DNA of 5,621 bases from Elusimicrobia bacterium RIFCSPLOWO2_01_FULL_59_12 (GTDB taxonomy: Bacteria; Elusimicrobiota; Elusimicrobia; 2-01-FULL-59-12), in NCBI GenBank assembly GCA_001800075.1, contig MGUR01000061.1, positions 1-5,621 on the forward strand. The letters are read 5' to 3'. Numbering within the stretch: position 1 is the first letter of the stretch; every line of letters begins with the position of its first letter. Below, in pieces: positions 1 to 5,621 of this stretch. The position numbers and the translations under genes are program-made. The notes beneath the pieces are model-generated. The model worked only from the letters and a program-made list of their open reading frames with translations. It did not search any database and had not been told where the DNA came from.

Positions 1-62
1 TTTTCAGGCGTGTTTTCAGTGTTTTCATCCGATGATCCGGGTGTTTTCACCCTGTTTTCAGG
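1..62. repeat. Array of TGTTTTCA-type units, two forming small perfect hairpins
   Basis: TGTTTTCA occurs at 11-18, 20-27, 42-49 and 53-60, and TTTTCA at 1-6 is a fifth copy cut by the window edge. Each unit is itself TG-TTTT-CA. At 39-52 the arms extend to GGGTG/CACCC around the TTTT loop, and at 51-62 to CCTG/CAGG around another TTTT. The units lie inside the HTH gene but fall in more than one codon frame (GAA-AAC versus AAA-ACA), so amino-acid selection alone does not explain them. Confidence 0.6.
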
Positions 63-356
63 TTTGTTCCCATGGCTCAAAGATAACCGCCACATTTCTC
101 TGCCGCTGAGCGCTTGCCCCGCGATTGAATCCTGAACGTCGGATGGCAGTTTGAGAAGAGCGAGAACTTGGCTTAAATAAGGACGCTTCTGGGGAACACC
201 CAGCTTATCGGCTAAATCACTTTGTGTCTGAGGATAGGCGGCCAGGTGGGCCTGCAGGGCTCTGGCGAGGTCCAGCGTGGGGCGGTTCGGGTCATCGATT
301 TTGGCTTTCAGCGTCTCCAGCGCGGCGACTTCCGGACCGGCAACGGTTGTTCCCAT
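1..356 (-). CDS. ParB/KorB-type helix-turn-helix protein, partial (C-terminus beyond the left edge)
   Basis: An open frame of 118 codons starts at ATG 356-354 and has no stop before the window edge. The start is supported by AGGGGGA placed 5 nt upstream. Residues about 28-100 resemble the HTH region of ParB/Spo0J/KorB proteins: a leading helix (LARALQAHL), the HTH itself (TQSDLADKLGVPQKRPYLSQVLALL), then the characteristic LKLPSDVQ and a following helix with ALSGREMW. The N-terminal CTP-binding/ParB nuclease-like domain of chromosomal ParB is absent, because the HTH begins only about 30 residues in. After residue 100 the protein becomes a polar tail (ENR, VKT, DENTENTPE) encoded by the repeated TGAAAACA units. 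Codons such as TTA and AGA occur here and give a lower GC feel than the gyrase genes, which may indicate transfer. By family knowledge such proteins bind DNA in partition, plasmid control or recombinase-associated loci; the actual target is unknown. It could also be a generic HTH regulator. Confidence 0.65.
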   Translation of the reverse strand, partial: MGTTVAGPEVAALETLKAKIDDPNRPTLDLARALQAHLAAYPQTQSDLADKLGVPQKRPYLSQVLALLKLPSDVQDSIAGQALSGREMWRLSLSHGNKPENRVKTPGSSDENTENTPE

Positions 357-360
357 GATG

Positions 361-367
361 TCCCCCT
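361..367 (-). promoter_or_regulatory. Shine-Dalgarno of the HTH gene
   Basis: On the minus strand, AGGGGGA sits with 5 nt between the last G of its G-run and the ATG at 356. It is a purine-rich, anti-16S-like site with normal spacing and is the main reason for choosing this start codon. Confidence 0.6.
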
Positions 368-374
368 ATAGAAC

Positions 375-406
375 ATTATCCTACTGAACGGCGGGCGGAA
401 CGGCAA
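375..406 (-). promoter_or_regulatory. Weak candidate sigma70-type promoter of the HTH gene
   Basis: The gap between the gyrase terminator and the HTH start contains TTGCCG (minus strand, 406-401; 4 of 6 matches to TTGACA). It is followed after 17 nt by TAGGAT (383-378), with an overlapping GATAAT (380-375; 5 of 6 matches to TATAAT) at a 20-nt spacing. The location is right for a gene isolated by an upstream terminator. The boxes are poor matches, so this is only a candidate. Confidence 0.3.
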
Positions 407-444
407 AATGATAGCTCCGAAAAAGGCACGGGGTCAAGCAGGGC

Positions 445-478
445 AATAAAAATCCCCGCCATTGCTCCGGTGGCGGGG
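445..478 (-). terminator. Rho-independent terminator of the gyrB-gyrA operon
   Basis: On the minus strand, CCCCGCCA (478-471) pairs perfectly with TGGCGGGG (461-454), an 8-bp GC-rich stem with a 9-nt loop. The stem is followed immediately by ATTTTTATT (453-445), a U-rich tract. It lies about 100 nt after the gyrA stop and before the start of the next gene, as expected for the end of the operon. The plus strand lacks a T-tract on the other side (only TT after GGGG), so it is directional for minus-strand transcripts. Confidence 0.88.
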
Positions 479-574
479 TTCCGGGAGTTCCCCCACCCCC
501 TCGGCTTGGAGCGTGCAGGGGCCTTTATCGGGTGTTTCGCGATGGGTTTCGAGGCGGGGGGGCGCCCGGAGAGG

Positions 575-3082
575 TCATTTTTTGAGGGGCAGTTCGGCCT
601 GCTTCTCGTCTTCGTCATCTTCCTTGGCCACCGGCGCGATCGCCGCCAGCTTGTCGTCCTGATCCTGGCGGAGCAGGCGCACGCCCTGGACGTTCCGACC
701 GATCAGCGAGACCTCCTTGGCGGGCAGGCGGATGCTCATCCCCTTGGCGGTCATCAGCATGATGTCTTCCCCGTCATTGGCCTTTTTGATGCCGACGACG
801 CGGCCGTTGCGGTCGGTGGTCTTGATGTTCCGAACGCCTTTGCCGCCCCGGGCCTGCAGGCGGTACTCTTCCACCTTGGTGCGTTTGCCGAATCCGTTCT
901 CGGTGGCCGTCAGGAAGACGTCCTTGGCGCCGACGGCTTCCATTCCGACCACGGTGTCATCCTTCTGGAGCCGGATGCCGCGGACGCCCTTGCCGGCGCG
1001 GCCGATGGGCCGGACTTCCTCTTCCTTGAAGCGGATGGCGATCCCGTCTTTGGTCCCGATGATGATCTGCGCTTTGCCATCGGTGTGCTTGACGGCGATC
1101 AGGCTGTCGCCCTCGTCTAATTTGATCGCGATGATGCCGCCCCGGCGCGGGTTGGCGAATTCGGTGAGCGGCGTCGTTTTAATCGTTCCCTGCTGCGTGC
1201 ACATCAAAAGGTTGGTTTCTTTGCCCTTGTCTTCTTCAAAGGTCCGCACGGGAATAGCGGCGGTGATCTGTTCGTCATGCGTGGAGAGCTGGACGAAATT
1301 CACGATCGCCTTGCCTTTGGCGGCCCGGCCGGCCTCGGGGATCTCAAACACCCGGGTCCAGTAGACGCGGCCCTTGCTGGTGAAGAGCAGCAGGTAAGAA
1401 TGGGTGCTGGTGACGAAGAGTTCCTGGACGAAATCTTCGTCGCGGGTGGTCATCCCGGTGACGCCCTTGCCGCCGCGGCGCTGGGCGCGGTAGGCGGTGA
1501 CCGGCAGACGCTTGATGTAGCCGGCGTGCGAGATCGTCACGGCGACGTCTTCTTCGGTGACCAGATCTTCGATTTCGAACTCCTGGGCGGCCGCGGTGAT
1601 CTTGGTCCGGCGCTCGTCGCCGTATTTTTCCTTCAGCTCCTTGAGTTCGGTTTGGATGATCCCCAGGACCTTCTTGGGATCCGCCAGGATGCCTTTTAAG
1701 CGCGCGATCGTCTTGATGAGCTCTTCGTACTCCTCTTCAATCTTTTTGCGTTCCAGGCCCGTCAGCTGCTGCAGGCGCATGTCCAGGATGGCTTGGGCCT
1801 GAATCCGGCTCAGCTTGAAATGCTCCATCAAGCGGAGACGGGCGGTGTCGGTGTCTTTCGACTCCCGGATCGTTTTGATGACCTTGTCGAGGTGGTCGAG
1901 CGCGATCTTTAAGCCTTCCAGGATATGCGCGCGGGCCTCGGCGCGGGCGAGCTCAAAACGGGTCCGGCGGACGACGATTTCCTTGCGGTACTCCACGTAA
2001 TGGTGAAGCACGTCGCGGACGGGCAGGACTTTCGGCCGGCCCCCCACCAGCGCCAGCATGATCACCCCGAAGGAGGTCTCCATCGTGGTGTGCTTGTACA
2101 GCTGGTTCAAAACGATCTGGGCGTTGCCTTCGCGTTTAAGTTCGATCACCATGCGCATGCCGTCGCGGTCGGATTCGTCGCGCAGGTCCGAGATATCGGC
2201 GATCTTTTTGTCGCGGACCAGATCGGCGATGGTTTCCAGCAGGCTGGCTTTATTGACCTGATACGGGAGCTCGTTAACGATGATCGCCTGACGCCCGCCT
2301 TTCATCTCTTCAATCTCGACCTTGGCCCGGATGGAGATCGAGCCGCGGCCGGTCTCAAAATAATCCTTGATGCCCTGCCGGCCCATGATGAACCCCGCCG
2401 TCGGGAAGTCGGGACCCTTGATGATTTTCAGGAGGTCCGCGGTGGGCATCTGGGGATTTTCAATATACGCGGCGATCCCGTCGCACACTTCGGTCAAATT
2501 GTGGGGCGGGATATTGGTGGCCATGCCCACGGCGATCCCGGAGGAGCCGTTCACCAGCAGGTTCGGCAGCTTCGCCGGCATGATCAGCGGTTCGGTCAGG
2601 GAGCCGTCGTAGTTCGGCCCAAAGTCGACCGTTTCTTTGTCGATGTCGCCGAGGATCTCATCGGCGATCCCGCCCATGCGGACCTCGGTATAGCGCATCG
2701 CGGCGGGCGGGTCGCCGTCGACCGAACCGAAGTTGCCCTGGCCGTCCACCAGCGGGTAGCGCAGGGAAAATTCCTGGACCATTCGCACCATCGCGTCATA
2801 CACGGACAGATCGCCGTGGGGGTGATATTTACCGAGCACGTCTCCGACCACGCGGGCGCTCTTCTTATAGGCGGAGCGGTGCGTCAGCCCCATTTCGCGC
2901 ATCGCGAAAAGGATGCGGCGATGCACCGGCTTCAGGCCGTCGCGGACGTCCGGCAGCGCCCGGCCGACGATGACCGACATCGAGTAGTCGATATACGACG
3001 TCTTCATCTCGTCTTCGATGTTGCGCGGGATGATCCGGTTGTTCGGTGGGTCAGGAAGCGTGGGTGTTTGATTATCGGCCAT
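575..3082 (-). CDS. gyrA: DNA gyrase subunit A
   Basis: A complete 835-residue protein; E. coli GyrA is 875. In the A2B2 gyrase it cleaves and religates the G-segment and wraps DNA for negative supercoiling in the cytoplasm. The start is followed by NIEDEMKTSYIDYSMSVIVG, the conserved GyrA N-terminus, about 9 residues further in than in E. coli. The winged-helix region carries KPVHRR (51-56), the quinolone region HPHGDLSVYD (87-96) and AAMRYTE with catalytic Tyr131 and Arg130 (E. coli 122 and 121). The tower and charged coiled-coil of the C-gate follow to about residue 505. The C-terminal pinwheel contains a complete GyrA box, QRRGGKG (534-540), which separates GyrA from ParC, plus degenerate blade motifs such as RGGKGVR. 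The tail is acidic (KEDDEDEKQ). Residue 92 is Leu where E. coli has Ser83. The ATG at 3082 has only a weak adjacent ribosome binding site. It is cotranscribed with gyrB, 63 bp upstream. Confidence 0.98.
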   Translation of the reverse strand: MADNQTPTLPDPPNNRIIPRNIEDEMKTSYIDYSMSVIVGRALPDVRDGLKPVHRRILFAMREMGLTHRSAYKKSARVVGDVLGKYHPHGDLSVYDAMVRMVQEFSLRYPLVDGQGNFGSVDGDPPAAMRYTEVRMGGIADEILGDIDKETVDFGPNYDGSLTEPLIMPAKLPNLLVNGSSGIAVGMATNIPPHNLTEVCDGIAAYIENPQMPTADLLKIIKGPDFPTAGFIMGRQGIKDYFETGRGSISIRAKVEIEEMKGGRQAIIVNELPYQVNKASLLETIADLVRDKKIADISDLRDESDRDGMRMVIELKREGNAQIVLNQLYKHTTMETSFGVIMLALVGGRPKVLPVRDVLHHYVEYRKEIVVRRTRFELARAEARAHILEGLKIALDHLDKVIKTIRESKDTDTARLRLMEHFKLSRIQAQAILDMRLQQLTGLERKKIEEEYEELIKTIARLKGILADPKKVLGIIQTELKELKEKYGDERRTKITAAAQEFEIEDLVTEEDVAVTISHAGYIKRLPVTAYRAQRRGGKGVTGMTTRDEDFVQELFVTSTHSYLLLFTSKGRVYWTRVFEIPEAGRAAKGKAIVNFVQLSTHDEQITAAIPVRTFEEDKGKETNLLMCTQQGTIKTTPLTEFANPRRGGIIAIKLDEGDSLIAVKHTDGKAQIIIGTKDGIAIRFKEEEVRPIGRAGKGVRGIRLQKDDTVVGMEAVGAKDVFLTATENGFGKRTKVEEYRLQARGGKGVRNIKTTDRNGRVVGIKKANDGEDIMLMTAKGMSIRLPAKEVSLIGRNVQGVRLLRQDQDDKLAAIAPVAKEDDEDEKQAELPLKK

Positions 3083-3107
3083 AAAACTCAGCGCGCTCTT
3101 CGCTTGC

Positions 3108-3140
3108 CCCTCTCCCTTTGGGAGAGGGTGCGGGTGAGGG
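3108..3140. repeat. REP-like palindromic repeat between gyrB and gyrA
   Basis: The plus strand reads CCCTCTCCC (3108-3116), TTT, GGGAGAGGG (3120-3128), a perfect 9-bp inverted repeat with a 3-nt loop. A GC-rich tail TGCGGGTGAGGG to 3140 follows, whose GGGTGAGGG echoes the right arm. This matches from memory a widespread dispersed intergenic repeat (the one whose translation reads LSLWERVRVR), common in many environmental bacterial genomes. There is no T-tract after the stem on the minus strand, so it is not a terminator. It fills more than half of the 63-bp intergenic gap. Confidence 0.8.
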
Positions 3141-3141
3141 T

Positions 3142-3147
3142 CTCCTT
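3142..3147 (-). promoter_or_regulatory. AAGGAG Shine-Dalgarno-like site at the gyrB stop, displaced from gyrA
   Basis: On the minus strand the gyrB stop reads TTTAAGGAGA, so a near-ideal AAGGAG overlaps the stop codon. Its last base is 59 nt from the gyrA ATG at 3082, much too far for normal use. The palindromic repeat lies between. Directly upstream of the ATG only a weak GAG is visible. Confidence 0.45.
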
Positions 3148-5621
3148 AAATATCCAGATTCTGCACTTCAAGGGCGTGGCTCTCGATAAAGAGCCGGCGC
3201 GGTTCGACCTTATCGCCCATGAGCGTGGTAAAAATTTGATCGGCCTGGACGGCGTCGTCCAGCTTCACTTGAAGGAGGCGCCGAACGGAAGGGTCCATCG
3301 TCGTTTCCCAGAGCTGGGACGGGTTCATCTCGCCCAGGCCCTTGTAGCGCTGGACCATCGCCCCCTTGCGGCCGGCATCCTTGATCGCGCCGAGGAGCTC
3401 CTGGACATCGGCGAGATCGTGGTCCTGCCCGTCGGCCTTCAGGCGATAGATCGCTATTTTCTCATCCTCTTTGCCTTTGCCGGCGTTGCTTCCGACCTCG
3501 AATCCGGCCTGGCTCAATTTTACGACGAGGGCATCGATCTTGGCGAGCTCCCAGAGATCTTTCACTTCCGGCCCGAATTCTTCCGCCGCTTCGCCCACTT
3601 CCGCCGCTTCTTCGCCGCCGGCCTTCATCTCCTGCTTGAGCTTCTCTTTTCGCCCGGCGAGGTATTCGGCTTTAAATTTCTTCCATTCCTTCTCGGTGTA
3701 GATAAAGCGGGGCCCCGCCTCTTCGTCGATGCGGAACAGCGGCAGTTTTTCCTTGGCCTTGCAGGCCAGATAATCCTGCAGGCTGAGTCCCTTGCGGGAC
3801 AGCTTGCGAAGAAGATTTTCCAGTTCCGTCAGCCATTTCAACGCCTGCTTCAGCTGGACGATCTCGATTTTCTTGCCCAGCTTGCCCTTGCTCAGCGTGA
3901 ACAGTTCGATCTCGTCGAGCCCTTCGGTGAGCAGCCACTGGTCCAGCGCTTCCACGGTGTCCAGGTACATTTCTTTCTTGTCCTTCTTCACTTTGAAAAG
4001 CGGCGGCTGGGCGATGTAGATGTAGCCCTCTTTGATCAGCGGCCCCATCTGGCGGTAGAAGAAAGTGAGCAAGAGCGTGCGGATGTGGGCGCCGTCCACA
4101 TCGGCATCGGTCATGATGATGATTTTTTTGTAGCGGGCCTTCTCGAGGTTGAAATCCTCGTCCCCGACGCCAGATCCGATCGCGGTGATCATCGTGCGGA
4201 TCTCTTCGTTCGAAAGCACCTTGGTGAGGCGCGATTTTTCCACGTTGATGATCTTCCCGCGGAGCGGCAGGATCGCCTGGAAGCTGCGGTCACGCCCTTG
4301 CTTGGCGCTGCCGCCGGCGGAGTCGCCTTCCACGATGTAGAGCTCGCAGCGGTCCGGGTCGCGGTCGGAGCAGTCCGCGAGCTTGCCCGGCAGGGACGCC
4401 GAGTCCAGCGCGCCCTTGCGCCGCGTGAGCTCCCGGGCTTTCCGGGCGGCTTCGCGCGCTTCCGCGGCCACGATGATTTTCTCGCAGATCTTGGCGGCGA
4501 CCGCGGGCCGTTCTTCAAAAAATGTGGTCAGGGCGTCGCCCACCACGGATTTGGTGAGGCCTTCGACCTCGCCGTTGCCGAGCTTGGTCTTGGTCTGGCC
4601 TTCAAACTGGGGGTTGGGGACTTTCACCGAGATGACCGCGGACAGCCCCTCGCGCGCGTCATCGCCGGAGAGGGCCAGTTCCCGCCCCTTGAGCATCTCG
4701 TTTTTCTTGACGTAATCGTTCAGCACGCGGGTGAGCGCGCTGCGGAAGCCGGTGAGGTGCGTGCCGCCCTCGATGGTGTTGATGTTGTTCACGAACGAGA
4801 ACACCTGTTCATTGTAGCTGTCGTTGTACTGCAGCGCGACCTCCACCACCACGTCTTCTTTTTCTTTTTTGAAAAAAATGGGTTCGGGATGAAGGGGGGC
4901 CTTGTTGGCGTTCAAATACTTCACGAAGGACACGATGCCGCCTTCGTAATGAAACGTGTGCTCTTTGTCTTCGCGCTCATCGACGATCGTGATGCGGGTG
5001 CCGGGGTTCAAGAACGCCAGCTCGCGCAGCCGGTTGGAGAGGGTGTCGAAAGAGTAGGTGGTTTTGTCCCCGAAAATATCTTCATCGGGCCTGAAGGTGA
5101 TCTTGGTGCCCTGGTCGTCCGTCGCGCCCGAGGCCTTGACGGGCCCCTTCGGCTTTCCCCGCTCATAGCTCTGCTTGTAGATCTTGCCGTCGCGGTAGAC
5201 TTCCACATCCAGCGATTCGGAAAGAAAATTGACCACCGTGACCCCGACGCCGTGCAGCCCGCCCGAGACCTTGTACGCTTTCTTTTCAAACTTGCCGCCG
5301 GCGTGCAGCGTCGTCAGGATGACTTCGAGCGCGGGTTTGCCCTTCAGCTTGGGGTCTTTCACGTCTTTCATCGGATCGATGGGGATGCCCCGCCCATCAT
5401 CCAGGACGGTGACGGAATTGTCCGAATGGAGGGTGACGTCGATGTTCTTGGCGTGTCCGGCCAGCACTTCGTCGATCGAATTATCGACGACCTCGTAGAC
5501 GAGATGATGCAGCCCCTGAATGCCGGTGGACCCGATGTACATCGCGGGCCGTTTTCGGACGGCCTCGACGCCCTCCAGGACTTGTATGGTTGAAGCGCCG
5601 TACGCTTCCGATGTTTTAGCC
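3146..5621 (-). CDS. gyrB: DNA gyrase subunit B, partial (N-terminal few residues beyond the right edge)
   Basis: The frame stays open to the edge and reads AKTSEAYGASTIQVLEGVEA followed by VRKRPAMYIGS, so the Met at 5542 is internal and the true start lies just outside. 824 residues are visible, numbered here from the edge. GyrB hydrolyses ATP to drive strand passage. GHKL ATPase: EVVDNSIDE with Glu43 and Asn47, DDGRGIP (74-80), HAGGKF, GGLHGVG (120-126). Arg143 and Thr172 match the E. coli novobiocin-site Arg136 and Thr165. Transducer: QTKTK (342-346), with the ATP-contacting Lys at 344. TOPRIM: EGDSAGG (Glu431) and DADVDG (505-510) hold the metal-binding acids. An extra segment of about 170 residues follows (about 550-750), Lys/Glu-rich, before QRYKGLGEMNP (757-767) and the terminal NLDI. 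Total length exceeds E. coli GyrB (804) and short GyrBs (about 640). It is the upstream gene of the gyrB-gyrA operon. Confidence 0.98.
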   Translation of the reverse strand, partial: AKTSEAYGASTIQVLEGVEAVRKRPAMYIGSTGIQGLHHLVYEVVDNSIDEVLAGHAKNIDVTLHSDNSVTVLDDGRGIPIDPMKDVKDPKLKGKPALEVILTTLHAGGKFEKKAYKVSGGLHGVGVTVVNFLSESLDVEVYRDGKIYKQSYERGKPKGPVKASGATDDQGTKITFRPDEDIFGDKTTYSFDTLSNRLRELAFLNPGTRITIVDEREDKEHTFHYEGGIVSFVKYLNANKAPLHPEPIFFKKEKEDVVVEVALQYNDSYNEQVFSFVNNINTIEGGTHLTGFRSALTRVLNDYVKKNEMLKGRELALSGDDAREGLSAVISVKVPNPQFEGQTKTKLGNGEVEGLTKSVVGDALTTFFEERPAVAAKICEKIIVAAEAREAARKARELTRRKGALDSASLPGKLADCSDRDPDRCELYIVEGDSAGGSAKQGRDRSFQAILPLRGKIINVEKSRLTKVLSNEEIRTMITAIGSGVGDEDFNLEKARYKKIIIMTDADVDGAHIRTLLLTFFYRQMGPLIKEGYIYIAQPPLFKVKKDKKEMYLDTVEALDQWLLTEGLDEIELFTLSKGKLGKKIEIVQLKQALKWLTELENLLRKLSRKGLSLQDYLACKAKEKLPLFRIDEEAGPRFIYTEKEWKKFKAEYLAGRKEKLKQEMKAGGEEAAEVGEAAEEFGPEVKDLWELAKIDALVVKLSQAGFEVGSNAGKGKEDEKIAIYRLKADGQDHDLADVQELLGAIKDAGRKGAMVQRYKGLGEMNPSQLWETTMDPSVRRLLQVKLDDAVQADQIFTTLMGDKVEPRRLFIESHALEVQNLDI

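Noticed and set aside
1..62. CRISPR array or DnaA-box cluster
   Set aside because: The units are only 8 bp with irregular 9-22 bp spacing and lie inside an open frame. They do not match TTATCCACA-type DnaA boxes.
376..618. Minus-strand open frame of 80 codons overlapping the gyrA end and the terminator
   Set aside because: It overlaps the gyrA tail in another frame and reads straight through the terminator. It has a Ser/Pro/Arg-rich random composition and no ribosome binding site that I can see.
470..1120. Plus-strand open frame of 216 codons starting at GTG
   Set aside because: It lies antisense to the gyrA C-terminus and starts inside the terminator hairpin. Its Ala/Asp/Gly-rich composition is typical of a shadow frame.
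3108..3128. Palindrome as a transcription terminator between gyrB and gyrA
   Set aside because: The stem is strong but is followed on the minus strand by GCAAGCG rather than a U tract, and it would cut gyrA off from its operon.
4118..4130. Run of seven T's (A7 on the gyrB strand) before the catalytic DADVDG as a programmed frameshift
   Set aside because: The codon phasing (TAC AAA AAA ATC) encodes the normally conserved YKKIIIMTD segment. No downstream structure or useful alternative product is apparent.
5540..5542. ATG as the gyrB start codon
   Set aside because: The frame upstream continues with VLEGVEAVRKRPA, the conserved GyrB N-terminus, so this Met is internal (the MYIG motif).
1925..5593. 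Open frame of 1222 codons on the plus strand, antisense to both gyrB and gyrA
   Set aside because: It mirrors the gyrase genes codon-for-codon in a GC-rich, codon-biased region and even translates the intergenic repeat (LSLWERVRVRV). It shows no recognisable domain and runs against two certain genes.

Overview
The window is mostly the DNA gyrase operon of a bacterium, read on the minus strand. gyrB enters from the right edge (5621) and ends at 3146. gyrA follows after a 63-bp gap (3082 to 575). A strong intrinsic terminator (445-478) closes the operon. A third minus-strand gene starts at 356 and runs off the left edge. It encodes a small protein with a ParB/KorB-type helix-turn-helix and a DNA-repetitive tail.

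Organism: this is a GC-rich bacterium. The gyrB-gyrA order, the RKRPAMYIG form of the GyrB N-terminal motif, the large charged insertion in GyrB, and an intergenic repeat of the CCCTCTCCC/GGGAGAGGG type are compatible with an environmental lineage in or near the PVC/Omnitrophota/Elusimicrobiota part of the tree. That placement is recollection and inference. The gyrA and gyrB identities are secure.

Layout, right to left: 5621-3146 is gyrB, missing its first few codons. 3145-3083 is an intergenic gap dominated by a REP-like 33-bp palindromic repeat, with an AAGGAG Shine-Dalgarno stranded at the gyrB stop. 3082-575 is the complete gyrA. 574-479 is a GC-rich 3' UTR with no gene. 478-445 is the terminator. 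444-357 holds a weak candidate promoter and a clear ribosome binding site. 356-1 is the HTH gene, whose last 60 bases in the window carry five TGTTTTCA-type units, two of them in perfect small hairpins.

Function: GyrB (ATPase, TOPRIM) and GyrA (DNA cleavage and wrapping) form the A2B2 gyrase that introduces negative supercoils. The third gene is a separate transcription unit, probably a DNA-binding protein related to plasmid or chromosome partition regulators. Its AT-richer codon use (TTA, AGA) suggests a different history from gyrase. I see no previously undescribed multi-gene system. The points most worth checking are the repeat inserted at the gyrA translation start, the natural Leu at the GyrA Ser83 position, the GyrB insertion, and the HTH gene with its mini-hairpin array.
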